The notes: generated from the letters alone by a model not told the origin. A stretch of DNA of 64,000 nucleotides from Verrucomicrobiota bacterium (GCA_003219695.1 QHQA01000007.1:1-64000), one strand, 5' to 3'; shown: positions 35,207 to 43,732, counted from the first letter of the stretch. Made by a program: numbers and translations.

Positions 35207-35983
35207 TCATCCCGCAAAGAAGAAGATTCCAGTAAGCACCGCGTTCATGACAAGCATTGCAAGCAAAGCTTGCACGACCGACGCCGTAGTCGCCTGGCCG
35301 ACGCCCTCGGCGCCACCTTCGACGTTCAGCCCGGCGTTGCACGAGATTGTGATAATAATCCAGGCAAAAACCGCGCTCTTAATCATTCCTGAATACAAAT
35401 CCCAGGTGTCCGCGCTTTCCAGCGCACGCATTATATAGCCTGCGGTGTTGAAATTCAGAGCGAAGCGGCACACAGCCCACCCGCCGACAATGCCGATGTA
35501 ATTTCCAAAGATGGTGAGCGCCGGCAACATCACCATCATGGCCAGGAAACGCGGCACCACCAGATATTGAACCGGATTGATCGCCATCACTTCCAGTGCC
35601 TCGATTTCTTCGGACACTTTCATCGTGCCCAACTCAGCTGCAACAGCAGAGCCGCTGCGTCCAATCACAATCACCGCGATCAACACCGGCCCCATTTCGC
35701 GCAGCAGCGTGAGCATCACCAAGTCCGGAATGTACATCTGCGCCCCGAGGCTTTCGAGAGAATGTGCGGCCTGCATCGCCAGAGTGACTCCTACGCTGAA
35801 TGCCGTCAGCGCCACCATCGGCGCCGCGCGAACACCGACGAATACCATCTGCCGGAAGATCGGCGCGATTTTGAAAAATTGCCCGGTAAACGGCGCAATC
35901 AAAATCCAGTAGAGCAAACTAAGATTAAGCTGGAGATAGTTTTTCACTTGCCGCTTGAGCGCGCAGAATGCCAAGACGCCCAC
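35207..35983 (-). CDS. mlaE: Mla-type ABC transporter permease
   Basis: 258 residues with about five membrane segments. MlaE/MlaE-like landmarks: IFRQMVFVGVRAAPMVALTAFSVGVTLAMQA, the coupling helix region LREMGPVLIAVIVIGRSGSAVAAELGTMKVSEEIEALEVMAINPVQYLVVPR, and a C-terminal TTASVVQALLAMLVMNAVLT. It is the first gene of the mlaE-mlaF-mlaD set. The order is ordinary except for the four-helix-bundle gene placed between it and mlaF. Confidence 0.93.
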   Translation of the reverse strand: MGVLAFCALKRQVKNYLQLNLSLLYWILIAPFTGQFFKIAPIFRQMVFVGVRAAPMVALTAFSVGVTLAMQAAHSLESLGAQMYIPDLVMLTLLREMGPVLIAVIVIGRSGSAVAAELGTMKVSEEIEALEVMAINPVQYLVVPRFLAMMVMLPALTIFGNYIGIVGGWAVCRFALNFNTAGYIMRALESADTWDLYSGMIKSAVFAWIIITISCNAGLNVEGGAEGVGQATTASVVQALLAMLVMNAVLTGIFFFAG

Positions 35984-36037
35984 AACGAAGAAAGCTGAAA
36001 GTTTGGTGGGTGGCTAAAGCGGCGAATCCCAGATTCC

Positions 36038-36210
36038 GGGTAGCGCATGCGTCTCGCGTGCTGGTGTAGCCTGCCCTGAGCGAAGTCGAAGGGGCGTCGC
36101 GCCGAAACAGGCTTTCTTTGAATTGGTGCCTCCAGCGTCGTGGGGAACTGATAAGAAAGTTCGCGATTGCGAGGACGCGCTCGCCAACATGCGAGAGGCG
36201 TGCGCTACCC
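36038..36210. repeat. 173-bp MITE-like element with 27-bp terminal inverted repeats
   Basis: The ends read GGGTAGCGCATGCGTCTCGC and (right end, inverted) GGGTAGCGCACGCCTCTCGC; extended arms match over about 23 of 27 positions. A CCTGCCCTGAGCGAAGTCGA palindrome lies inside. It has no coding capacity. Its right end provides the TAG stop of the next minus-strand gene. Similar ends (GGGTAGCGC) close the element inside ftsY. Confidence 0.75.
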
Positions 36211-36729
36211 AATCAAACCGCGCTTTCGAAAATCGCCGAGATTGTTGCCTGCGGAGCGTTCGACCATGTCGATTGTAAATTTGAGCAGGCAGACTTCCCA
36301 CGCGTCGTCCACGCCCTGAATGATCGCGCTGAGTGGTTCGTTTGCGCTCTCGACGCGTCGCTTTGTGCGATTGATCACCGCGTCGATTGAGTCGCGAAGG
36401 GTCTGTTCGCTCAGATCGGTTTTGCGGAACTGAAATCCGTAACGAAGCACTGCGACATTCCGGGCGTGCTCGCGCAGTTGCTCAACGTATCGCTCTGCCT
36501 TTTCGCCGAACCCCTCCAGCAATAGCCGGGTATAATGCTCCGGCGTCAGAATCCGCGGACGTTCGGCGTGGATTTTCCCGTTGCGAACCCGGACCTGATC
36601 GACACGGTCCATGAACTCCGAGATCAGATAAAAGTTGAAACTGGTGTTGCCAAACGTCTCGATCTGCCGCTGCGGCGCGACGATCACGTGCGTGTTTTCA
36701 ATTGCGTAATCGAAATCGTCCCTGGTCAT
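36205..36729 (-). CDS. Conserved-looking protein, unrecognised
   Basis: 174 residues, soluble, no signal peptide. MTRDDFDYAIENTHVIVAPQ is followed by FNFYLISEFMDRVDQVRVRNGKI, PRILTPEHYTRLLLEGFGEKAERYVEQLRE and a helical end (LLKFTIDMVERSAGNNLGDFR). I recognise no family or catalytic motif. The regular codon use and defined composition argue for a real gene. The stop codon is contributed by the tip of the MITE-like element, so the true C-terminus (RKRGLIG) may have been altered by its insertion. Confidence 0.7.
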   Translation of the reverse strand: MTRDDFDYAIENTHVIVAPQRQIETFGNTSFNFYLISEFMDRVDQVRVRNGKIHAERPRILTPEHYTRLLLEGFGEKAERYVEQLREHARNVAVLRYGFQFRKTDLSEQTLRDSIDAVINRTKRRVESANEPLSAIIQGVDDAWEVCLLKFTIDMVERSAGNNLGDFRKRGLIG

Positions 36730-36879
36730 GATCAGCGAAATAAGTTAGCGCGGCGGATATGAGAGTTCAAAACGAGTCAGGTCCGTTTTCGCCTGAACGA
36801 CTCCGGCATCCCGTCGATGCAGGGCACACGTGCGGCGGTCGCGAATGCGGGAGGCGCGCGCACCTGACGGTTTTCCCTG

Positions 36880-37491
36880 TTAACTCTGCGGCTGCTGGCT
36901 GCTCTGTTGTGACTGGAAGAGCGAGAGATACTGGCCGTAGCCTTCCTCCTTCATTTTCTCAACCGGGATAAAACGTAGCGCAGCGGAATTCACGCAAAAG
37001 CGTTCTCCGGTCGGCGCTGGACCGTCGTCGAAAACGTGGCCGACATGCGAATCGCTCGATTTTGAGCGGACCTCCGTGCGCTCCATTCCAAATGAAGAAT
37101 CCCGTTTTTCCACAACGTTGTCCGGCGCGATCGGCTTGGTAAAACTGGGCCAGCCCGTGCCGCTGTCGAATTTGTCGGTCGAACTGAAGAGCGGTTCGCC
37201 AGTAATGACATCGACGTAAATCCCGGGCTTTTTATTGTCCCAGTAGGCATTGTGAAACGGCGTTTCGGTGCCGCCTTCCCGGACAATGTGGTACTGTTCC
37301 TTGGTCAGTTGCCTTTGCAATTCAGCCTCGCTGGGAACGGGTTTTGTCGGATTCATTGCTTTCTCGGCTTCTTTTTTCTGTGTTTGAGCATAGCCAAATA
37401 AGATCGAGCCGACAACCACAATGAGTGCACCGGCCAGACCAAACCACAGAGTTTTGTGCGAATGTTTGTAGGTTAATCGCATCGTGTTCAT
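36880..37491 (-). CDS. msrB: Peptide-methionine (R)-S-oxide reductase, membrane-anchored
   Basis: 203 residues. An N-terminal membrane/signal segment ([19 protein letters not shown]) and a linker precede the MsrB domain: [68 protein letters not shown]. The Cys of RFCVNS is the catalytic residue. The four zinc-binding cysteines of many MsrB enzymes are missing, as in the zinc-free subclass. It repairs oxidised methionine in envelope proteins. The Ser/Gln-rich tail ([12 protein letters not shown]) is odd but harmless. Confidence 0.93.
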   Translation of the reverse strand: MNTMRLTYKHSHKTLWFGLAGALIVVVGSILFGYAQTQKKEAEKAMNPTKPVPSEAELQRQLTKEQYHIVREGGTETPFHNAYWDNKKPGIYVDVITGEPLFSSTDKFDSGTGWPSFTKPIAPDNVVEKRDSSFGMERTEVRSKSSDSHVGHVFDDGPAPTGERFCVNSAALRFIPVEKMKEEGYGQYLSLFQSQQSSQQPQS

Positions 37492-37706
37492 CCCTGATTT
37501 GTCGCGTGAGAAGCGCCCCTTTTAGCAGAGCTTTATTGTACGCGCAATGGTCGTCTCCGGCAAATGCGCGAAGCTTTCCTCCTCTGATTAAGATTCGAAT
37601 AAAAGACGCAAAATGGCTGGGCAGGGTTTTCAATTCGCAGCGCAAGTTCGATTCAGAAATTCTATATTTGGCGTTCGATTTGGGATCTCTGGCGTTTCGC
37701 GGTAGT

Positions 37707-39215
37707 TCAATCCTGCCGGCCGGCTTCGGGAACGCGAATGTAGCGACGGAGTGCAACCAATCCCACCGGAGCAACTGACGCGGCCAGCGCGAAGATCAGC
37801 CACATCGTGGCGGGATGCCGCGGGCCGTGCTCCGGACAGAACGCAGCCAGCAGCCAGCCGCCTGTGCCGACAAGCAGTTTACCTACGAGAAATGGAAGAT
37901 AGGCGAGCGAGCCGTACGAGGCTTCTTGTCCTGGCGGGGCAATCGCCGCGGCATACTCGTATACGCGCGGTGAATAGAAAGCTTCCCCGATCGAGAAAAC
38001 GAAAAGGTAAAGCGCAGCCATGATGTAATAGGGGTGAATGCTTCCGTGCAATCCCAGATACCCGTATCCCAGCCAGCGTCCTGGCAGGCTGTTGGCAGCA
38101 GACTGAAACCATTGCGTCGGCAGCGCCATGATGAATACTCCTGCGGCACAGATCGCTGCGCCGATTACCACCATCCGATATGCCGCGGACTTTTGCGTCA
38201 GCGCGCCCACGACCGGCACTAGGAGAATGATGATGATCGCGTTGATCGCGGCAAGTTTCCCCACAGGCGCGTTTACTCCGAGTTCGCGAATTCCGAATTT
38301 TGGAAAGACATAATCCATCTGTAAAAAGATGGCTTTGAGAAATCCGATTAAGAGGAAGAAAACAAGCAGGCGGTAGAAACCGGATTGACCAATCAGCCGC
38401 CCGAAAATGCGGGCCGTGGCGATCGCGCTTTGTCGCACGGTCTCTACAATTCTTTTCCAGAAACCAGACGCAGTCCCGGGGTCGCGAGAAGATTTTTCGA
38501 TCACGGGGCCTCCATTGCGGGCTTCCGCTCCTCGCCGGATAAAATAGATCACCGGGAACAGCACGATCTCGAACGCGAGGCTGACCGCGAACAGTTGCTG
38601 GTACGAGCTTGGCTCAAATCCGAAGAGACTGACGCGCAAGTGCAGTTGGCGCACATAATCGAATATCCATCCCGCGGCGATGTAGCCGACGTTCATTATC
38701 ATGTAGATGATTGAGAATGAGATGGACCGCTGAGCTGTTGTGGAATAGCGCCGCGTTGCCGCGAGCAGCACCGGTGTCCCGAGAGCTTCGCCGACTGCCA
38801 ACGGAAGAACGCCGCACGCGAATGCCAGCGACGGAATCGTGGTGACGACCATGACGCTGCGCGCGACCGTGCAGATGGCGACGCCCAGAAAAAAAGTGCG
38901 GCGCAATCCGATCGCATCGGTGATCGAGCCGGCCAGCAATGTGAAAATTGTCATCGCCGGCGCCCACACCCAGCCAACCAATGCGCCCGCGGCTTGATCG
39001 CTAAAGCCGAGGTCCTTCGACAGCCACAGCACCATGGTCTTGTTCGTGACTGAGTACGCCGTGTAAATGAGGAACTTGATCAGGAACGTCAGCCACAACT
39101 CGCGTTGCGCGCCTTTGAGCACGGTGAATTTCGCGATGAAACCGCCAAGGCCTGTCGCTACCACCGCAGGCACAGTTTCTTCCGGCGCGACTGTTGCTTT
39201 GATTGCTTGGGCCAC
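37707..39215 (-). CDS. Major facilitator superfamily transporter
   Basis: 502 residues from GTG 39215, with about 12 membrane segments. The loop 2-3 region GSITDAIGLRRTFFLGVAI matches the MFS D-x-x-G-x-R pattern; SISFSIIYMIMNVGYIAAGWIFDYV and PYYIMAALYLFVFSIGEAFYSPRVYEYAA recall POT-like peptide transporters and their relatives, but the ExxER motif is absent. The substrate is unknown. A GTCAT...ATGAC element lies upstream, between this gene and ftsY on the same strand. Confidence 0.8.
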   Translation of the reverse strand: MAQAIKATVAPEETVPAVVATGLGGFIAKFTVLKGAQRELWLTFLIKFLIYTAYSVTNKTMVLWLSKDLGFSDQAAGALVGWVWAPAMTIFTLLAGSITDAIGLRRTFFLGVAICTVARSVMVVTTIPSLAFACGVLPLAVGEALGTPVLLAATRRYSTTAQRSISFSIIYMIMNVGYIAAGWIFDYVRQLHLRVSLFGFEPSSYQQLFAVSLAFEIVLFPVIYFIRRGAEARNGGPVIEKSSRDPGTASGFWKRIVETVRQSAIATARIFGRLIGQSGFYRLLVFFLLIGFLKAIFLQMDYVFPKFGIRELGVNAPVGKLAAINAIIIILLVPVVGALTQKSAAYRMVVIGAAICAAGVFIMALPTQWFQSAANSLPGRWLGYGYLGLHGSIHPYYIMAALYLFVFSIGEAFYSPRVYEYAAAIAPPGQEASYGSLAYLPFLVGKLLVGTGGWLLAAFCPEHGPRHPATMWLIFALAASVAPVGLVALRRYIRVPEAGRQD

Positions 39216-39233
39216 GCTGTTTGGAATTATTCC

Positions 39234-39325
39234 GTCATTCCGAACGAAGTCGAGGAATCCCGTGGAATTACTTTACGGCAGCGCCACGGGATCTTTTGAA
39301 TTCGCTTCGCTCCGCTCAAGATGAC
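39234..39325. repeat. GTCAT...ATGAC inverted element (92 bp)
   Basis: GTCATTCCGAACGAAGTCGA at the left and CGCTCCGCTCAAGATGAC at the right, inverted at both tips. The copy at 40309-40400 has the same length and nearly the same sequence. The pair flank ftsY on either side. Confidence 0.8.
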
Positions 39326-39330
39326 GATCA

Positions 39331-40263
39331 TCACAACAAATTGTCGAGATACGTCTGCCTGTCGAACGGCGCGAAATCTTCAAGCTGTTCACCGGTGCCG
39401 ACGAATCGCGTGGGAATTCCAAGCTCATCCTCAATCGCAACGACGATGCCGCCCTTGCCGCTGCCATCGAGTTTTGTAACGATGAGGCCGGTGAGTCCAA
39501 GCGCGTTGTGGAATTCGCGCGCCTGACTGAGCGCGTTGCTGCCGGTGGTCGCATCGACGACGAGCAACGTATCGTGCGGCGCGGTTGGATCCAGCTTGCC
39601 AAGGGCGCGTTTTACCTTTTGCAGTTCAGCCATCAGGTTCGTTTTGGTATGTTGGCGACCAGCCGTATCGCAGAGCAAAAAGTCAATGTCGCCCTTGGCG
39701 GCCACCTGATACGCTTCGTAGCAAAGCGCAGCCGGATCGGCGCCGTATTTGCCGCGGACTATTTCAACGCCGAGTCTTTTGGCCCAAATATCAAGCTGCT
39801 CAATCGCCGCTGCGCGAAAAGTGTCCGCTGCCGCCAGCATCACGCGGGTAGCGCTCGCTTCCAGCGGGCTGCGTTCGGCATCCTGCCGAACGCCGAATGT
39901 TCGCGGCAAGACGCCGCGAACTGCACGGTGGAAGCGCGCGCTACCCAAATAATGCGCGAACTTTGCCGTGGATGTTGTCTTGCCGGTCCCGTTCACGCCG
40001 ACGATCAAAATCACTGTTGGTTTTCCAATCGCTCGTCGGATGGGCGCTGGATCATGCGGCAAAATTCGCGCAATCTCCGTGCGCACCGCTTTGATCACAT
40101 CGCCAATCCCAAGCAAAGCCCAAGCTTCGCGTTCCTGGAGCGTTTTGATGATTCGCATTGTCATCGGCACGCCGAGATCGGCACGGATGAGCGCTTCTTC
40201 CAGCTCATCCCAATCGATGGGTTTGCCAGCAAATTGTTGCGCGAGGGATTGAAGGAAATTCAT
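39331..40263 (-). CDS. ftsY: Signal recognition particle receptor FtsY (NG domain) with a repeat-encoded insert
   Basis: 310 residues, essentially the NG GTPase domain without a long acidic A domain. P-loop GVNGTGKTTSTAKFAHYL (G1), DTFRAAAIEQL (G2), DTAGR (G3), TKLDGSGKGG (G4 and closing loop), and GTGEQLEDFAPF at the end are intact. Residues about 106-140 (GSARFHRAVRGVLPRTF and on) have no counterpart in other FtsY proteins, where about eight residues join HYL to LLAAADTF. They are encoded by a palindromic element at 39846-39946. FtsY is normally essential, so the insert must be tolerated. Minus-strand order is ribBA, ribH, nusB, ftsY. Confidence 0.95.
   Translation of the reverse strand: MNFLQSLAQQFAGKPIDWDELEEALIRADLGVPMTMRIIKTLQEREAWALLGIGDVIKAVRTEIARILPHDPAPIRRAIGKPTVILIVGVNGTGKTTSTAKFAHYLGSARFHRAVRGVLPRTFGVRQDAERSPLEASATRVMLAAADTFRAAAIEQLDIWAKRLGVEIVRGKYGADPAALCYEAYQVAAKGDIDFLLCDTAGRQHTKTNLMAELQKVKRALGKLDPTAPHDTLLVVDATTGSNALSQAREFHNALGLTGLIVTKLDGSGKGGIVVAIEDELGIPTRFVGTGEQLEDFAPFDRQTYLDNLL
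39846..39946. repeat. Composite palindromic element inside ftsY
   Basis: Outer arms GGGTAGCGCTCGCTTCCA and, inverted, GGGTAGCGCGCGCTTCCA differ at one base. Between them are two perfect hairpins: GCGTTCGGCA-TCC-TGCCGAACGC and TTCGCGGC-AAGAC-GCCGCGAA. It adds roughly 27 codons net without a stop in the ftsY frame. Confidence 0.85.
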
Positions 40264-40308
40264 GTTGCAGGATCAACCAAGCTGAAGAGTTAAAGCGTTT
40301 CAAAACAT

Positions 40309-40400
40309 GTCATTCCGAGCAAAGTCGAGGAATCCCGTAATGAAACCAAAACGTGACGCCACGGGGTCCTTCGACTCCGCTTCGCTCCGCTCAGGATGAC
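40309..40400. repeat. GTCAT...ATGAC inverted element (92 bp)
   Basis: GTCATTCCGAGCAAAGTCGA and CTCCGCTCAGGATGAC ends. It lies between ftsY and nusB; nearby AGTTAAAGCGTTTCAA and TTCAACGAATCAACGCTTCA form a loose short-word pair around it. Confidence 0.8.
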
Positions 40401-40430
40401 TCTGCTTCAACGAATCAACGCTTCAACAAA

Positions 40431-40874
40431 TCACGACTCCTTCTTCACCGCTTCGCGCGCGGGCCGGTCCAAATCTTTGCGCACCCGGTCGAGAATTCCG
40501 TTTACAAACCGGCCCGATTCGGCGCCGCCGTATATTTTGGCCAGTTCGATCGCTTCATTGATCGAAACCACCGGCGGAATATCGTCGCGATAAAGCATTT
40601 CATAGATGGCAAGGCGCAGAATATTGCGATCGACCGCAGAGATGCGCCGGAATTCGTAATTCTCGCAATAGCGTGTGATGCGTTCGTCTATCTCCGGAAG
40701 ATGCGCCATCATCCCTTCGATGAGCGGCTGTCCAAACTCGCGCACGCGCGGCTTGGCCGGACAAAATTCCCAGAAATCCTCGATCTTCTCCGGTCCTTCG
40801 CCGCGCTGGAGATCGCGCCAGAAATGGTATTGGATTGCTGCTTCGCGAGCGCGCCGTCGCTTGCCCATAAGCAT
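40431..40874 (-). CDS. nusB: Transcription antitermination factor NusB
   Basis: 147 residues. The N-terminus GKRRRAREAAIQYHFWRDLQ is the Arg-rich RNA (boxA)-binding helix, and the end NILRLAIYEMLYRDDIPPVVSINEAIELAKIYGGAESGRFVNGILD is the strongly conserved C-terminal part. NusB with S10 supports rRNA antitermination. The ATG at 40874 overlaps the ribH stop (TAATG), a coupled start; ATG 40868 is also possible. Confidence 0.95.
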   Translation of the reverse strand: MLMGKRRRAREAAIQYHFWRDLQRGEGPEKIEDFWEFCPAKPRVREFGQPLIEGMMAHLPEIDERITRYCENYEFRRISAVDRNILRLAIYEMLYRDDIPPVVSINEAIELAKIYGGAESGRFVNGILDRVRKDLDRPAREAVKKES

Positions 40875-41350
40875 TACCCTCCACGAAGCTGCGACAAAAC
40901 ACTGGCGATTTCCACCGCTGCGCGTGCGGCTTCGGTGCCACGGTTAATCTTGTTTTCAAGACAGCGCTCGCGCGCTTGAGTTTCGTTGTCAAAACTGAGC
41001 ACCACGTTGATCACTGGCACGGCGTGATCGACTGCGATCCGTTGCAGCGCGTCCGTGACGGAGCGGCTTAGATTTTGTGCATGATTGGTTTCACCCTGCA
41101 TAATCACGCCGCAGGCAATGATGGCATCGGCTTTCTCCTTGTGCGCCAACTCGCGCACAACCACGGGAATTTCGAATGAACCTGGCACGCGGTGGACAGA
41201 AATCGTCGCGTCCGGTGCAAGGGCACGCAGCTCTTGCGTGGCGTGATTAACGAGTCCGTCCACGTATTGCGCATTAAATCGGCTCGCAACGATACAGAAC
41301 GTGCGCCTGGTTTTGGTGATTGGCGGACGACGCGGCGATTCCTTCGTCAT
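40874..41350 (-). CDS. ribH: 6,7-dimethyl-8-ribityllumazine synthase
   Basis: 158 residues. CIVASRFNAQYVDGLVNHA, VHRVPGSFEIPVVV, ACGVIMQGETNHAQNL (with the catalytic His) and VLSFDNETQARERC are the standard RibH motifs. It joins the ribityl pyrimidine and dihydroxybutanone phosphate to lumazine, the penultimate step of riboflavin synthesis. It lies between ribBA and nusB as in many bacteria. The first residues (MTKESPRR) are encoded by a short-word array of the TTCGTCATTC type; the conserved fold begins near residue 14. Confidence 0.95.
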   Translation of the reverse strand: MTKESPRRPPITKTRRTFCIVASRFNAQYVDGLVNHATQELRALAPDATISVHRVPGSFEIPVVVRELAHKEKADAIIACGVIMQGETNHAQNLSRSVTDALQRIAVDHAVPVINVVLSFDNETQARERCLENKINRGTEAARAAVEIASVLSQLRGG

Positions 41351-41388
41351 TCGTCATTCGTCACTCGGATTTCGGCATTCGCAAACGC
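41342..41388. repeat. Short-word array (TTCGTCATTC type), single arm
   Basis: CCTTCGTCATTCGTCATTCG then TCACTCGGATTTCGGCATTCG, between ribBA and ribH and overlapping the ribH start codon. It has the same word as 34572-35206 and 61667-61800. The inverted partner is not obvious. Confidence 0.7.
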
Positions 41389-41389
41389 C

Positions 41390-42613
41390 CTAAAGCATGT
41401 GGCCCAGCTTGTTCCTCTTTGTCTCGAGATATTTGGCGTTATGCGGATTGGCTTGGGTACGGATCGGCACTTGCTCGATCATTTCGAGACCGTATCCCTC
41501 CAGGCCGACCACTTTCTTCGGGTTATTTGTCAGAAACCGGAACTGGCGCACGCCGAGATCGAACAGAATCTGCGCGCCAAGACCGTAATCGCGCAGATCG
41601 CTCGGGTAACCGAGCCTCGCATTTGCCTCTACCGTGTCGAGCCCTTCCTCTTGCAACTTGTAAGCGTGGATTTTCGCCGCGAGCCCGATGCCGCGTCCTT
41701 CCTGGCGCATATAAACCAAAACGCCGTTACCTTCCTCTGCGATTTGCCGCAGCGCGGCGTGCAACTGATTTCCGCAGTCGCATCGGCGCGAGCCGAAAAC
41801 ATCGCCCGTAAGACATTGGCTGTGCACGCGGACGAGCGTCGGCCTGCTTTTGTCGATCTTGCCTTTCACGAGCGCGAGATGATGTTGGCCGTCGAGCTTC
41901 GAGCGATACAAGTGCAAATCGAAATCGCCGTATTCTGTCGGCATTTTCACGATCTGTTCCAGCTCCACCAGCTTTTCGCGAACACGCCGATAGGCGATCA
42001 AACTTTGGATCGTGCAAATGCGCAAGCTGTGTTTTTTGCGAAACTCCATCAGTTCCGGCAACCGCGCCATGGTGCCGTCGTCGTGTAAAATTTCGCAAAG
42101 CACACCGGCCGGTTGGAGCCCCGCCATTCTCGCCAGATCGACCGCGGCTTCGGTGTGACCCGCACGGCGCAGCACACCGCCGTCTTTCGCGCGCAGCGGG
42201 AATACGTGCCCCGGCTGGTTCAGGTCTTCCGGCGATGATTTCGGGTTGGCAATTGCCAGGATGGTTGTGGCCCGATCATAAGCGCTGACACCCGTGGTCA
42301 CGCCGCGGGCCGCGTCCACGGAAACGGTGAAATCGGTCCGCTGCTTCTCGCGGTTTTGCGCGACCATCCGTTGCAGACCGAGCTGCTCAGCGCGCTCGTT
42401 CGGAATCGGCACGCAAATCAAGCCGCGCCCATGCGTGGCCATGAAATTAACCGCTTCCGGCGTTACCTTTTCGGCTGCCATCACCAGATCGCCTTCGTTC
42501 TCGCGATCCGCGTCGTCGGTCACGATCACCATGCGCCCTTTGGCGATATCGCTCAGCACATCGTCGATGGTATCGAACTGAAATGTCTCGGCCGGTTTTG
42601 CAATCATCAGCAT
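41390..42613 (-). CDS. ribBA: Bifunctional 3,4-dihydroxy-2-butanone 4-phosphate synthase / GTP cyclohydrolase II
   Basis: 407 residues. The RibB half (about 1-205) has IVTDDADRENEGDLVMAAE, THGRGLICVPI and the metal His in RAGHTEAAVDL. The RibA half has VRVHSQCLTGDVFGSRRCDCGNQL with the three zinc Cys, MRQEGRGIGLAAKIHAY and the Tyr/Arg region LGVRQFRFLTNNPKK. It makes both precursors of riboflavin, one from ribulose 5-phosphate and one from GTP. It is followed by ribH and nusB on the same strand. No FMN riboswitch is evident in the upstream gap. Confidence 0.96.
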   Translation of the reverse strand: MLMIAKPAETFQFDTIDDVLSDIAKGRMVIVTDDADRENEGDLVMAAEKVTPEAVNFMATHGRGLICVPIPNERAEQLGLQRMVAQNREKQRTDFTVSVDAARGVTTGVSAYDRATTILAIANPKSSPEDLNQPGHVFPLRAKDGGVLRRAGHTEAAVDLARMAGLQPAGVLCEILHDDGTMARLPELMEFRKKHSLRICTIQSLIAYRRVREKLVELEQIVKMPTEYGDFDLHLYRSKLDGQHHLALVKGKIDKSRPTLVRVHSQCLTGDVFGSRRCDCGNQLHAALRQIAEEGNGVLVYMRQEGRGIGLAAKIHAYKLQEEGLDTVEANARLGYPSDLRDYGLGAQILFDLGVRQFRFLTNNPKKVVGLEGYGLEMIEQVPIRTQANPHNAKYLETKRNKLGHML

Positions 42614-42642
42614 AATACCATTACGTCCGGCGCCGCTCTCAG

Positions 42643-42726
42643 CAACTCTTACTCTTGCTCATGCTCGTATCCGTAATCGAAATCAGAATGTCGAGCACGA
42701 GCAGGATTACGAGCAGGAGCACGAGT
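42643..42726. repeat. Gene-less inverted short-word array (GAGCACGAGCAG type)
   Basis: Left arm CTCTTACTCTTGCTCATGCT then CGTATCCGTAATC; right arm GATTACGAGCAGGAGCACGA. They are inverted copies around a short loop, upstream of ribBA. Confidence 0.7.
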
Positions 42727-42730
42727 TAAA

Positions 42731-43030
42731 TTACTTCCCGCTGGTCGCCACAATCGCCTCGGGCCGGTACATGTCCTGGTTGCTTGCCTGAAATTCCGCT
42801 TTCAGCTTTACTCTGAACTGCGAAAGATCGACAAGATCCCAGCGCGTGAATTTCGACACCGCCTTCCCCGCCTCCGCACTGCTACGGCATGCCAGGGAAG
42901 GACGCGATCCACCTTCGCACGGTTTATCCTTCGCTTCGCTCAGGACAACGAAGGAAAAGCAAAGCCAAACTTGTACAGACACTGCGCCCTTGATCTTGCC
43001 TGTTGGACGAATCGTGACTACAGTGACTAC
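42731..43030 (-). pseudogene. Possible gene remnant between ribBA and the VapBC-like pair
   Basis: The 417 bp between ribBA and the antitoxin gene hold the array above and then a minus-strand frame. Its C-terminal 40 codons (KFTRWDLVDLSQFRVKLKAE...) look protein-like, while the codons before them are derived from a GC-rich palindromic repeat (CCTTCGCTTCGCTCAGGACA). The frame then runs under the antitoxin gene on the opposite strand, so no intact gene can be drawn. I take it as a decayed 3' end; it could also be chance. Confidence 0.3.
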
Positions 43031-43285
43031 ATGACGACAACGCTTCGCGAAGCTAAAGCCCGACTTTCTGAAATGGTGAAGCACGCCAGCCGCGGCGAAG
43101 AAGTGGTGATCACCGTCCACGGAAAGGAAACAGCCAAGCTTGTCGCGGTGCCGACGCGCAGAAAAAAACGCGACAAGGAAAAGTGGTTGGCTGAACTGGA
43201 TGAGCTGCGCCGGAAATACAGCACGGGCAGAATCGGCATAAGCGCGCAACAAATCCAGGACTGGGACCGCGAGGATCGTTTCTAA
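43031..43285 (+). CDS. Phd/YefM-family antitoxin
   Basis: 84 residues from ATG 43031 (MTTTLREAKARLSEMVKHA). The pattern REAKARLSEMVKHASRGEEVVITVHGKETAKLVAV is the Phd/YefM DNA-binding domain. The C-terminal part (KWLAELDELRRKY...) would wrap the toxin. It precedes the PIN toxin gene by 4 bp; together they form a type II module that should repress its own promoter. Upstream sequence has short ACTACAGTGACTACATGACG repeats at the start that could be the operator. Confidence 0.88.
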   Translation: MTTTLREAKARLSEMVKHASRGEEVVITVHGKETAKLVAVPTRRKKRDKEKWLAELDELRRKYSTGRIGISAQQIQDWDREDRF

Positions 43286-43289
43286 GCCG

Positions 43290-43727
43290 ATGCGTTTCTG
43301 GGACAGCTCTGCGCTGGTTAAACTGTACGTCGCGGAACCAGACTCGACGACATTTAAGCGGTTCGCCGATGATCCCGAGGTGCCCCTGATTTCAAGTTTC
43401 ACAATACATGAGGTGCAGTGTGCATTTTGGCGAAAGGAAATCTCGGGCGGAGTAAAGCGGGGTGCGGCCGAGATCCTGTTTCAAAGTTTCCTGCGGCAAA
43501 TCGAGAGGGGGAATTTTAAGCTGATTCCTTACGATCCCAGGGTGAAAAGCCGCGCGATTGGAGTGGTGCGCCATTGCTACGGTGCATCAAGGCCAGTCAT
43601 GATTCGCAGCCTCGACGCACTTCAAATCGCGAGCGCACTGGAGGGCGGAGCAACCGAAATGGTGTCGGCCGATTCCCGGATGCGAGGTAGTGGAATTCTT
43701 TTTGGACTACGAATGATGCCCGAGTGA
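43290..43727 (+). CDS. PIN-domain ribonuclease toxin (VapC-like)
   Basis: 145 residues. MRFWDSSALVKLYVAEPDS carries the first PIN Asp (Asp5), TIHEVQCAFWRKE the Glu, SLDALQIASALEGG the third acidic residue, and MVSADSRM the fourth. It is a probable RNase toxin neutralised by the upstream antitoxin. The stop overlaps the region just before the fcl start (43733). Confidence 0.88.
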   Translation: MRFWDSSALVKLYVAEPDSTTFKRFADDPEVPLISSFTIHEVQCAFWRKEISGGVKRGAAEILFQSFLRQIERGNFKLIPYDPRVKSRAIGVVRHCYGASRPVMIRSLDALQIASALEGGATEMVSADSRMRGSGILFGLRMMPE

Positions 43728-43732
43728 ACCTC

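Noticed and set aside
41192..42088. 298-codon plus-strand frame over ribBA and ribH
   Set aside because: Antisense of two well-defined riboflavin genes; no motif.
42614..43030. FMN riboswitch upstream of ribBA
   Set aside because: The gap holds a word array and a gene remnant; none of the conserved RFN-element blocks could be recognised.
42731..43402. 223-codon minus-strand gene as a whole
   Set aside because: Most of it is antisense to the antitoxin and toxin genes and includes repeat sequence; only the last 40 codons look protein-like, kept as a possible remnant.
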